Source: Pseudomonas inefficax (GTDB lineage Bacteria > Pseudomonadota > Gammaproteobacteria > Pseudomonadales > Pseudomonadaceae). Taken from it: 60,016 nucleotides of DNA. The position numbers were made by a program, and so were the translations under genes. The stretch is taken from positions 1-60,016 of the forward strand of contig NZ_OPYN01000203.1 of the NCBI RefSeq assembly GCF_900277125.1, in the 5' to 3' direction. The notes beneath the pieces are model-generated. The model was not told the DNA's origin. It searched no databases and was given only the letters and a program-made list of their open reading frames with translations. Numbering within the stretch: the stretch's first letter is position 1; each line of letters begins with the position of its first letter. Shown here piece after piece: positions 52,242-59,850 of this stretch.

Positions 52242-52871
52242 TCAGGCGCTGGTCTGCAGGCCGATCACGGTGCGTGGCATGGGTACGAAGCGCGGCAGCG
52301 CCTCGATCCGGGCCAGCCAACCGCGTACGTTGGCATAGGGCTCCAGCGACACATTGCCCTCCGGTGCATGGGCGATGTACGAGTAGTTGGCGATATCGGC
52401 GATGGTGGGTGTGCTACCGGCCAGGAAGGGCGTTTTGGCCAGCTCGGCGTCGATCACTTTCAGCAGGGTGTGGGCGCGGGTAATCACTTCATCGGTGTTG
52501 AACGAGGCACCGAACACCGTGACCAGACGCGCCGCAGCGGGGCCGAAGGCCAACGGGCCGGCAGCGACCGACAGCCAGCGCTGGACGCGGGCGGCGGCAG
52601 CGGGTTCCTCGGGGAGCCAGGTACCGTTGTCGTACTTCTTGGCCAGGTACACCAGGATGGCATTGGAGTCGGCGACCACCGTACCGTTGTCATCGATGAC
52701 CGGGACCTGGCCAAACGGGTTGAGGGCGAGGAAGTCCGGCTGCTTGTGCGCGCCTTTGGCGAGGTCGACGAACACCAGCTCGGTAGGAAGATTCAGCAGC
52801 GAGAGCATCAGCTCGATGCGGTGGGCGTGGCCGGACTTGGGGAAGTTGTAAAGCTTGATCGGGTTCGACAT
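52242..52871 (-). CDS. Glutathione S-transferase family protein
   Basis: The 209-aa protein has the thioredoxin-like N-domain ('IKLYNFPKSGHAHRIELMLSLLNL', 'LNPFGQVPVIDDNGTVVADSNAILVYLAKKY' with the cis-Pro and Asp-Ser that bind glutathione) and an all-helical C-domain ('FLAGSTPTIADIANYSYIAHAPEG'). The start codon follows GAGGAG. It conjugates or reduces an unknown substrate with glutathione. It is the first gene of a two-gene unit with the fusion oxidoreductase. Confidence 0.9.
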   Translation of the reverse strand: MSNPIKLYNFPKSGHAHRIELMLSLLNLPTELVFVDLAKGAHKQPDFLALNPFGQVPVIDDNGTVVADSNAILVYLAKKYDNGTWLPEEPAAAARVQRWLSVAAGPLAFGPAAARLVTVFGASFNTDEVITRAHTLLKVIDAELAKTPFLAGSTPTIADIANYSYIAHAPEGNVSLEPYANVRGWLARIEALPRFVPMPRTVIGLQTSA

Positions 52872-52999
52872 GGGCTTGGCTCCTCGTCAGCACCGGGATG
52901 GGCTGGTGGAGCACATGCTGCACTGGTTCGGCTGACAGCAGAATCCGCGTGGCGGGGAAACCATAATTTCGCGGGGCGGAATAATGCACTCCGGCTTCT

Positions 53000-53130
53000 G
53001 GCCTCTTCGCGGGCAAGCCCGCTCCAAAAGCACTACACCCTCCCGTGGGAGCGGCTTTAGCCGCGAAGAATCCAACACGGTGCCTGGCACCGGCTGCGCC
53101 GGTGTTCGCGGCTAAAGCCGCTCCCACAGG
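53000..53130. repeat. REP cluster (one single element plus an inverted pair)
   Basis: A single REP at about 53000-53028 (GGCCTCTTCGCGGGCAAGCC) is followed by a pair at 53043-53130. The pair has GTGGGAGCGGCTTTAGCCGCG mirrored by CGCGGCTAAAGCCGCTCCCAC around CACCGGCTGCGCCGGTG. Together they fill the gap between the GST gene and the UPF0149 pair. The rest of 52872-53150 shows no gene. Confidence 0.85.
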
Positions 53131-53150
53131 TCCCTGCTACATCAGAGAAA

Positions 53151-53708
53151 TCAGCCCAATCGCTGCTGCCGTTGGTAGAGGTAAAGAACATGCACAGCAT
53201 CAACCACCAACGGCACAGTGGCCTGGTGTTCTTCGAGGCTCATCTTGTCCAGGACGGAAAAATTTTCCTCCGAACCGTGCAAGGCAATAGCGTCGAGATA
53301 TTTTTGAAGCTGGGCAGGTAATTCTGTCCATCGTCCCAAACGAACACCCCGCATGTACCCGAAGCACCACTCTTCAAGCACTACAATTTCGCCCTGCGCA
53401 GTATCTCTGACCTCAAAGAACAGATTCAGCTCATCCGTGGCTTCGCTGAGCATAATCGCGACGGTGTTGTAAAACTTGATGATCAAATCCGTGTAGCGCT
53501 GAGCCTGGGCCTTGCTTTTGAACCGAGGCAGTTTGCCGCCAGAAACCTCCGGCAGCCACTCACTTGGTAGCAGCAGATGCGGCGAGCTGCATAGGGCATT
53601 CACAAAGCCATCGAGTTCACTGACATCAAGTATCGCGTCATCATTGCCATACTTGAAAAGCAGCTCTCCCAGCTCGTCCAACTCCTGGTCGGTGATGGGG
53701 TTACTCAT
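53151..53708 (-). CDS. UPF0149 (YecA/YgfB-like) protein, second copy
   Basis: The 185-aa acidic helical protein begins with ITDQELDELGELLFKYGNDD and has 'LDVSELDGFVNALCSSPHLLLPSEWLP', 'IVVLEEWCFGYMRGVRLG' and 'LDAIALHGSEENFSVLD', as in UPF0149. No SEC-C zinc tail is present. It is a tandem paralogue of the upstream gene, 5 bp after it, and is noticeably AT-richer. The ATG at 53708 is preferred over a long upstream extension that overlaps the paralogue. The function is unknown; YgfB-type proteins of Pseudomonas have been linked to transcriptional control. Confidence 0.82.
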   Translation of the reverse strand: MSNPITDQELDELGELLFKYGNDDAILDVSELDGFVNALCSSPHLLLPSEWLPEVSGGKLPRFKSKAQAQRYTDLIIKFYNTVAIMLSEATDELNLFFEVRDTAQGEIVVLEEWCFGYMRGVRLGRWTELPAQLQKYLDAIALHGSEENFSVLDKMSLEEHQATVPLVVDAVHVLYLYQRQQRLG

Positions 53709-53713
53709 AGAGT

Positions 53714-54265
53714 TCAATCCTGCAGCCGGTGGTAACGGTAAAGCCTGCGTGCTGCCTCGGTCACCTGAGGCACGCAGGCCTGGATATCCGCTTCGCTCAT
53801 CTGGTCCAGCAGCTCGAAGTTGTCCTCCAGCCCATGCAGCGAAATGGCCTTGAGCAGTTGGTCCTGCTCCGGCGGCAGCTCGGCCCAACCAGCGACCTGA
53901 GTGCCGCGCATGTAGCCAAAGCACCACTCCTCCATGATGATTACACTGCCCTCTTCGCCTTCGCTTTCTTCGAACAGCGGCTCAAAGTGGTCAACATCGT
54001 CGCCCAACTCCTCCGCCACCTGGCTGGCATAGCGCAGCATCAATGCCGTATACGCCTCTTCATGCGCCGGCTTCTTGAATTTCGGCACCTTGCCGCCGGC
54101 CACCGCAGGCAGCCACTGTTCAGGCATGACGGTAGTCGGCGAGCTGGCCAGGGCAGTGAAAAAGCCATTGAGCTCGGCCAGGTTGAGTACCGAGTAGTCA
54201 TTGCCGTAGGTGATCAGCAGGTCTTCAAGGCGGTCGAGTTCTTTTTCGCTGAGAGGGGGGAGCAT
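53714..54265 (-). CDS. UPF0149 (YecA/YgfB-like) protein, first copy
   Basis: The 183-aa protein begins 'LPPLSEKELDRLEDLLITYGNDYSVLNLAELNGFFTALASSPTTVMPEQWLPAVAGG' and has 'VIIMEEWCFGYMRGTQVAGW' and 'LKAISLHGLEDNFELLD'. It aligns along its whole length with the following gene, including 'EEWCFGYMRG'. It lacks a C-terminal SEC-C motif. It is the first gene of a two-gene unit. Confidence 0.85.
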   Translation of the reverse strand: MLPPLSEKELDRLEDLLITYGNDYSVLNLAELNGFFTALASSPTTVMPEQWLPAVAGGKVPKFKKPAHEEAYTALMLRYASQVAEELGDDVDHFEPLFEESEGEEGSVIIMEEWCFGYMRGTQVAGWAELPPEQDQLLKAISLHGLEDNFELLDQMSEADIQACVPQVTEAARRLYRYHRLQD

Positions 54266-54357
54266 GGCGTGGACATCCTGGGAAGCAAAAGTGTGTGCAC
54301 CCTAGCACAGCAACGTCCGAAGGGCTGCCCGCGCTTGCAGCTACGCGGGCAGATTAC

Positions 54358-55347
54358 CTAACGTGACAACCAGCCATGCAGCTGCTGCTGCCTGCCCGTG
54401 CCGATCAACAGCCACAGCAGAATGCGGCATTTGCGCGGGCAGAGCTGCCCGCCCATGTGTACCCCCTTGGCCTGCAGGTCGATCTCGGCTCCGGTAAAAC
54501 CGTAGGAGGCCGAGGCTGTGGGGCCACTGCCTGTGCGGGTGGCAACAATCACAGGCAAGGTGGGCGCGAGATGGCCAAGCACTTCGGACCAGCTAGCGGA
54601 AACGTGACCTGCACCAAAACCGGCTATGACCAGTCCCTCGTAGCCCAGTGTCGCTACAGCCTTCAACAACGCCGTATCTGCGTCCAGGCACGCTTCCAGC
54701 ATTGCAATCCGATGCTCGGTACGATGCGGTAACGGCAGCACCTCTCGTGAGCCTGCCGGTTGACGATATACCACGACACCTTCCACAACATCGCCCAGTG
54801 CTCCGCACCCGGGTGATTCGAATGCAGCCATCGCGAGGCTTGCCGTCTTGCGAACCCTTGCAGCGCAGTGGACCTGATCATTCATCAGCACCAAAACACC
54901 GCGCCCACGACTGCCAGGCGCCAATGCCACCTGCACCGCAGCCAGCAGATTGGCCGGGCCGTCGTTGCCCGGCTGGCTGGCCGCGCGCATGGCACCGGTC
55001 ATTACCAATGGCGCATCGAACGGCCAGAGCAAATCGAGGAAATACGCCGTTTCCTCGAGGCTGTCGGTACCTTGGGTCAGTATCACCGCGTGTGCCCCGC
55101 GAGCCATCTGGCCCCGGGCCCAGGCCAGCACCTCGAGCATCGCCGCAAAGCCCAGCGAGGCACTGGGGAGCAGGCCCAGAGTGACAGCCTCAAGATGGGC
55201 CATCTCACGCAGTTGTGGCAACTCGGCCAGTTGCTCAGCGCAGTCAAGCTTGGGCATCACCCCGCATTCGCTTGCACTTGTCCGCATACTCACCGTCCCT
55301 CCCAGGCTGGCGATCGATAACCTGGGCAGGTTTGCATGCGCTTTCAT
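54358..55347 (-). CDS. Asparaginase-family amidohydrolase
   Basis: The 329-aa protein has the asparaginase catalytic set: 'SIASLGGTVSM' (nucleophile Thr18), 'VILTQGTDSLEETAYFLDLLW', 'PLVMTGAMRAASQPGNDGPANLLAAVQVA' with the catalytic Lys region replaced by MRAAS, and 'GLVIAGFGAGHVS'. It lacks a signal peptide and should be cytoplasmic. The second motif reads TQGTDS where HGTDT is more usual. It overlaps the preceding membrane protein gene (ATGA) and is the third gene of a nitrilase-transporter-asparaginase operon. Its substrate may be an amide other than Asn. Confidence 0.85.
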   Translation of the reverse strand: MKAHANLPRLSIASLGGTVSMRTSASECGVMPKLDCAEQLAELPQLREMAHLEAVTLGLLPSASLGFAAMLEVLAWARGQMARGAHAVILTQGTDSLEETAYFLDLLWPFDAPLVMTGAMRAASQPGNDGPANLLAAVQVALAPGSRGRGVLVLMNDQVHCAARVRKTASLAMAAFESPGCGALGDVVEGVVVYRQPAGSREVLPLPHRTEHRIAMLEACLDADTALLKAVATLGYEGLVIAGFGAGHVSASWSEVLGHLAPTLPVIVATRTGSGPTASASYGFTGAEIDLQAKGVHMGGQLCPRKCRILLWLLIGTGRQQQLHGWLSR

Positions 55348-56498
55348 ACGCCACCTCCAGCAAGCAGCCCGACCAGTGGAACGATCGCCAGTGTGCTGAT
55401 GGCCATCGACACTACATTGCCGACGTAACCATGCATGTAGGCTGGCAAGCGCTGGCTGATGGCCACTGCCAACGGTGGCGCTACCAGCGCACCCAGCACT
55501 GCACTGGCTACGATCACTTGCCAGCTTCCACCGTGGGTGAGCACAGCGGCAGGGACGATCGAGACGATGGGAATGTAAGTGGGGTACCAGCCTCGCGCCT
55601 GCCATTGGCGACGCCAGAACACGACACCTACCAGTGATGCCAGCGCCTGCCCGGCAACCATCGGAATCAGTAGCAGCGAACCGTAGACTGGCGCAGCGGG
55701 GGCCAGCATGTAAGCCAGAAACACTCCCAGCAGTAGCCCGAGGCTGGCCAGTTCATTGCCGAAAAATGGCGCTTCGCTGAAATCGGCCAGTACACGCCGC
55801 AGGGTCCAGGCCACCCCGTAGTCGGCTTGGGCCGCAACGGGTTCATGTGTGGTGGGCGGATGGCTGGGCCGTACCCATGATGGAAAGTGCCAGCACAGCA
55901 TGAACGCCACCACGCTTGCCAGCGCCATGCCACTTACGTTGCCGACTACCACCGGCAACTGCAGGGGGTAGCACAGGTAGTTGACCATCAGCAGGCTGGC
56001 TGGTGTTACCAACAGCGCTCCCAGCAGTGCGCCGCTGATCGTCACCCGCCAACCCGCACCAAACAACAGCACCATGGCTGCTGGCAACGATACGAAAGCA
56101 ACGAAGGTCGGTTGCCAGGTGCCACTGGCCAATGTCCATCCCCACAACGCGTGACTGAGCAACAAGCCCAGCAGCGAACTGGTGAACACCCACGGCCATA
56201 ATCCGCTGCCGTAGCAGATGGCAAAGCCGTGCCAGCGATACCCGCGCACGTGGGCCCAGTGCGCCAGGCAAGCGCCCAATAGCAAGCCCAGAGCGGGCAA
56301 CTCATGCTTGTAGAAGGCCACTTCGCTGATATCACCAACGATCCAGCGCAGGCGGCTGAGCGGTTGATCGAGCGTCGCGGCCAGTTGCATGTAGTCCGGC
56401 CATTGGCCGTGTACGAGGCTGGCAACCAGCAGCACCAGCAGACAGGCAAGGATCAACACCGACGAACGCTGCCGGTTGGGGAAGAGTAGCGTTTTCAT
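55344..56498 (-). CDS. Multi-pass membrane protein with internal duplication, unknown function
   Basis: The 384-aa protein has about ten hydrophobic segments. The two halves are repeats. 'DISEVAFYKHELPALGLLLGACLAH' (about 55-79) matches 'DFSEAPFFGNELASLGLLLGVFLAY' (about 229-253), and 'WRVTISGALLGALLVTPASL' plus 'PVVVGNVSGMALASV' match 'WQVIVASAVLGALVAPPLAV' plus 'HGYVGNVVSMAISTL'. I do not recognise the family; a transporter is inferred from the inverted or tandem repeat architecture. It is translationally coupled to the asparaginase gene and 10 bp after the nitrilase gene, so it probably moves their substrate or product. The start follows GAGGAG. Confidence 0.7.
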   Translation of the reverse strand: MKTLLFPNRQRSSVLILACLLVLLVASLVHGQWPDYMQLAATLDQPLSRLRWIVGDISEVAFYKHELPALGLLLGACLAHWAHVRGYRWHGFAICYGSGLWPWVFTSSLLGLLLSHALWGWTLASGTWQPTFVAFVSLPAAMVLLFGAGWRVTISGALLGALLVTPASLLMVNYLCYPLQLPVVVGNVSGMALASVVAFMLCWHFPSWVRPSHPPTTHEPVAAQADYGVAWTLRRVLADFSEAPFFGNELASLGLLLGVFLAYMLAPAAPVYGSLLLIPMVAGQALASLVGVVFWRRQWQARGWYPTYIPIVSIVPAAVLTHGGSWQVIVASAVLGALVAPPLAVAISQRLPAYMHGYVGNVVSMAISTLAIVPLVGLLAGGGV

Positions 56499-56508
56499 GT
56501 GCAACTCC

Positions 56509-57405
56509 TCAGCGAGGCATAGGTGCATGAAGGCGATAGCCAAGCGTGGCATCGTAAAGATCGGTGCGCCTGTCGCGCGGCAGGTCGTTGAGGCTGTTCC
56601 AGATCGGCGCCGAGCGGGCGCTGCTGAGGTCGACATCGGCGTAAAGAATGCACTCCTCCTCTGCACTGGCCACCTCGCCAATGGGCCAGCCACTGGTATC
56701 GGCAATCAGTGAACAGCCAAGGAAGCGACCGCCCCGCTCGCTACCTATGCGGTTGGCGGCAGCGATGTAGACGTTGTTGGCGTGCGCCGCCGTCATGGTC
56801 AGGTAGGACGCCATGCAGCGCCCTGCTTCATCGAACAGCGGTGGTGGCGTCCATACCCAGTTGTTCAGGCTGCAGATGATGTCGGCGCCTTGCGCGGCCA
56901 TCAGCCGCGGCACTTCCGGGAACCAGATATCCCAGCAGATCAGCAGGCCGATACGGCCGATTGGTGTCTCGAACACTGGGAAGCCCAGGTCGCCAGGGGT
57001 GAACCAGAGCTTTTCCTGGTTCCACAGATGGGCCTTGCGGTAGTGCCCGAGCAGACCTTGCGGCCCGAACAGTACGGCACTGTCGTAGAGTTTCAGTCCC
57101 TCGCGTTCGGCAAAACCCGCAGCCAGGTAGACCTGGTACTCCCGGGCGAAATCCGCCCAGGCTTTCAGGCTGCGACCCTCCTCCAGCGTTTCGGCATGGG
57201 CATAGGCCTCTGCCCGCGTGTGGAAGGTGTAGCCGGTATTGGCCAACTCGGGTAGCACGATCAGGTTGGCGCCTTCACGCGCCGCGCACCGGGCCAATGC
57301 CAGGCCCTTGCTCAGGTTGCCATCGCAATTCTCCAGCCCGACCTGAGGGTCGTACTGGATGACGGCGATACGTACAGGGCTGACGGGCGTGCAATGTTCG
57401 GACAT
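56509..57405 (-). CDS. Carbon-nitrogen hydrolase (nitrilase superfamily)
   Basis: The 298-aa amidase has the Glu-Lys-Cys triad of the nitrilase superfamily: Glu53 in 'IVLPELANTGY', Lys124 in 'GHYRKAHLW' and Cys157 in 'GLLICWDIWFPE'. It resembles N-carbamoyl or aliphatic amide hydrolases; the exact substrate is not clear. The start has AAGGAAG upstream. It is the first gene of the minus-strand unit with the membrane protein and asparaginase, which suggests breakdown of an imported amide. A 20-bp palindrome lies 76 bp upstream. Confidence 0.88.
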   Translation of the reverse strand: MSEHCTPVSPVRIAVIQYDPQVGLENCDGNLSKGLALARCAAREGANLIVLPELANTGYTFHTRAEAYAHAETLEEGRSLKAWADFAREYQVYLAAGFAEREGLKLYDSAVLFGPQGLLGHYRKAHLWNQEKLWFTPGDLGFPVFETPIGRIGLLICWDIWFPEVPRLMAAQGADIICSLNNWVWTPPPLFDEAGRCMASYLTMTAAHANNVYIAAANRIGSERGGRFLGCSLIADTSGWPIGEVASAEEECILYADVDLSSARSAPIWNSLNDLPRDRRTDLYDATLGYRLHAPMPR

Positions 57406-57480
57406 GACGGCTTCCTTTTATGGTTGTTTTGGAAGGGCGCCAGTAAAGCGGGGTTGGGCTGGGGAGTGACAGTCGGGGAG

Positions 57481-57500
57481 TTCCTACATGCTTGTAGGAA
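57481..57500. promoter_or_regulatory. Palindrome upstream of the nitrilase operon
   Basis: TTCCTACATGCTTGTAGGAA has 8-bp perfect arms around TGCT. It is 76 bp upstream of the nitrilase start and could be the operator of an unlinked regulator. No promoter boxes could be placed with confidence. Confidence 0.45.
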
Positions 57501-57564
57501 TATGGAATGGTTGTGGCAGGAAGGGCCTTAGACCCAGAACGGTTGGTGGACGCGATCCATGGAG

Positions 57565-57589
57565 CGGCGCCAGCCTTGAGGTGGCGCCG
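57565..57589 (-). terminator. Hairpin after the acetolactate synthase gene
   Basis: A 7-bp perfect inverted repeat (CGGCGCC / GGCGCCG) with an 11-nt loop begins 14 bp after the gene's stop codon on the minus strand. There is no T run, so it is a weak or Rho-assisted terminator at best. Confidence 0.4.
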
Positions 57590-57602
57590 ATCCTGTCAGG
57601 CC

Positions 57603-59246
57603 TTACACCGCCAGCGCGCGCTCACGCAGCTCGCTGTTGAGGATGCGGTCGTTTTCGCTGTAATCGACCGGGCAGTCGATCACGTGCACGCCCGGAGTCT
57701 TGATGCAGTGTTCGAGCAACGGCAGCAGGCCTTCGGCGCTTTCCACGCGGTGGCCGTTGGCACCGTAGGCTTCGGCGTACTTGACGAAGTCCGGGTTGCC
57801 GTAATCCAGGCCGAAATCGGTGAAGCCCATGTTCGCCTGCTTCCAGCGGATCATGCCGTAGCCGTCGTCACGCAGGATCACCACAGTGATGTGCATCCCT
57901 AAGCGTACTGCAGTCTCCAGCTCCTGGCTGTTCATCATGAAACCGCCGTCGCCGCAAACCGAAATCACCGGGCGGTCCGGGTGCACCAGGTGCGCGGCCA
58001 TGGCCGATGGCAGGCCGGCGCCCATGGTCGCCAGGGCGTTATCCAGCAGTACGGTGTTCGGCTTGTGCGCCTTGTAGTTGCGGGCGAACCAGATCTTGTA
58101 GATGCCGTTATCCAGGGCGACGATGCCTTCGGACGGCAGCACGCGACGGATGTCGGCAACCATGCGCTGCGGGTACACCGGGAAACGGTTGTCGTCGGCA
58201 CCTTCGGCGATCTGCGCTTCGTTGGCTTCACGAATCGCCATCAGGCGGGTGAAGTCCCAGTGGTTGGTGTCGGTCAGCGCTTCGCTGATCTGCCATACGG
58301 CGTTGGCGATGTCACCGATCACTTCCACCTGCGGGAAGTACACGGCATCGACTTCGGCAGAGCGGAAGTTGATGTGGATGACTTCGGTACCGCCACGGAC
58401 CATGAAGAACGGCGGCTTCTCGATCACGTCGTGGCCGATGTTGACGATCAGGTCGGCGGCTTCGACGGCGCGGTGCACGAAATCACCCGACGACAGTGCG
58501 GCGTTGCCGAGGAAGCGCGGGTGGCGCTCGTCGACCACGCCTTTGCCCATTTGCGTGGTGATGAACGGGATGCCGGTCTTGTCGATCAGTTGCTTGAGGA
58601 CCTTGGCGGTCATCTTGCGATTGGCGCCGGCACCGATTACCAGGATAGGGCTGCGGGCTTTCTGCAGTTTTTCCACAGCGGCTTCGATGGCCTTGTGCTC
58701 TGCCAGCGGGCGGCGGCTCAGGCTAGGCGGGATCGGCAGGCTTTCGGTCTGCTCGGCGGCGATGTCTTCTGGCAGCTCCAGGTGCACCGCACCCGGCTTC
58801 TCTTCTTCAGCCAGGCGGAAGGCTTCGCGCATACGCGCCGGGATGTTGTCGGCCGAGGCGAACTGGTGGGTGTACTTGGTGATGGGGTCCATCATGCCGC
58901 ACACGTCGATGATCTGGAAGCGGCCCTGCTTGGACTTCTTGATCGGCTTCTGGCCGGTGATCATCATCATCGGCATGCCGCCCAGGTAGGCGTAGGCGCT
59001 GGCGGTGACCAGGTTGGTGGCGCCAGGGCCAAGGGTCGACAGGCTGACGCCGGTCTTGCCGGTCAGGCGGCCGTAGGTGGCAGCCATGAAACCTGCGGAC
59101 TGCTCGTGACGGGTCAGTACCAGCTTGATTTTCGACTTGCGCAGGGATTCGAGCAGGTCGAGGTTTTCCTCACCGGGAATGCCGAACACATACTCGACAC
59201 CTTCGTTTTCCAGGCATTGCACAACGACATCGGCGGCCTTGGCCAT
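57603..59246 (-). CDS. Acetolactate synthase large subunit, catabolic (AlsS-like) type
   Basis: The 547-aa thiamine-diphosphate enzyme has catalytic Glu48 ('TRHEQSAGFMA'), 'STLGPGATNLVT', 'MMMITGQKP' and the cofactor-binding region starting at 'VCGDGGFMMNSQELETAV'. The end of that region reads 'ILRDDGYGMIRWKQ', where Asn residues are usual. It joins two pyruvates into acetolactate. No small regulatory subunit gene is adjacent, and its length and 'GMIRWKQ' favour an AlsS-like stand-alone enzyme over the biosynthetic IlvBN type. The ATG at 59246 starts 'MAKAADVVVQCLENEGVEYVFG'; an upstream extension is discarded. Confidence 0.88.
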   Translation of the reverse strand: MAKAADVVVQCLENEGVEYVFGIPGEENLDLLESLRKSKIKLVLTRHEQSAGFMAATYGRLTGKTGVSLSTLGPGATNLVTASAYAYLGGMPMMMITGQKPIKKSKQGRFQIIDVCGMMDPITKYTHQFASADNIPARMREAFRLAEEEKPGAVHLELPEDIAAEQTESLPIPPSLSRRPLAEHKAIEAAVEKLQKARSPILVIGAGANRKMTAKVLKQLIDKTGIPFITTQMGKGVVDERHPRFLGNAALSSGDFVHRAVEAADLIVNIGHDVIEKPPFFMVRGGTEVIHINFRSAEVDAVYFPQVEVIGDIANAVWQISEALTDTNHWDFTRLMAIREANEAQIAEGADDNRFPVYPQRMVADIRRVLPSEGIVALDNGIYKIWFARNYKAHKPNTVLLDNALATMGAGLPSAMAAHLVHPDRPVISVCGDGGFMMNSQELETAVRLGMHITVVILRDDGYGMIRWKQANMGFTDFGLDYGNPDFVKYAEAYGANGHRVESAEGLLPLLEHCIKTPGVHVIDCPVDYSENDRILNSELRERALAV

Positions 59247-59472
59247 CTTGCTTGCTACCTCAAGTGATGGGACGGTGGAAGTCCGGAAATGCGCAGCACG
59301 GTACGCTGGCATTGCTCGGCCCGGAGCTAGGAGTGCTCCGAACCAAAGTCTTGACGTAGGGTGGCCGCGGGAAAGTCACGTGAATGTGACGGGAATATTG
59401 TCGCAGCCGGGTCTTTTGCGGTCGTTGGGGAGCGGAGATGTAGAACCGCCCGAAGAAGGCGACGTGGTGGAT

Positions 59473-59517
59473 GGCACCGGCTTTGCCGGTGTTCGCGGGT
59501 GAACCCGCTCCCACAGA
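59473..59517. repeat. REP element next to the rRNA operon end
   Basis: GCACCGGCTTTGCCGGTG followed by TTCGCGGGTGAACCCGCTCCCACAG is one REP of the first subtype with its usual side hairpin. The gap 59247-59602 holds the acetolactate synthase upstream region, this REP and the rRNA terminator; no gene is seen. Confidence 0.8.
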
Positions 59518-59557
59518 GGAGGGTTGCGCAGGTCCGGGGCTTTTTCGCCAGAAAGAC

Positions 59558-59591
59558 AAAACCCCTACCTGCATGCGCAGATAGGGGTTTT
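59558..59591 (-). terminator. Terminator of the rRNA operon
   Basis: The inverted repeat AAAACCCCTA-C-CTGC / GCAG-A-TAGGGGTTTT with a 4-nt loop lies 11 bp after the 3' end of the 5S gene as read on the minus strand. The T run in that direction is supplied by the AAAA on the plus strand. The symmetry could also stop plus-strand transcription. Confidence 0.88.
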
Positions 59592-59602
59592 GCGAAATGA
59601 AT

Positions 59603-59717
59603 CTTGACGATGACCTACTCTCACATGGGGAAACCCCACACTACCATCGGCGATGCATCGTTTCACTGCTGAGTTCGGGATGGGATCAGGTGGTTCCAAT
59701 GCTCTATGGTCGTCAAG
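59603..59717 (-). rRNA. rrf: 5S ribosomal RNA
   Basis: The reverse complement reads CTTGACGACCATAGAGCATT at its 5' end, then GGAACCACCTGATCCCATCC and CGAACTCAGCAGTGAAACGA, and ends GTAGGTCATCGTCAAG. It has the complementary ends and the length (about 115 nt) of Pseudomonas 5S rRNA. It is the last gene of the rRNA operon; the spacer 59718-59850 to 23S holds no tRNA. Confidence 0.95.
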
Positions 59718-59850
59718 AAATTCTGTTGCCAGAATGTCCAGATGGACAGCCCAGCGAATTCGGATATGCGATATTTGTGATGGTGCGAACTTTCGGTTCT
59801 TTCGTCTTCACCACCGCAATCTGCGTCAGCAAATTGCTTGGGTGTTATAT

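Noticed and set aside
59718..59850. A possible tRNA gene between 5S and 23S rRNA
   Set aside because: No cloverleaf or T-loop sequence (GTTCRANNC) could be found on either strand of the spacer.
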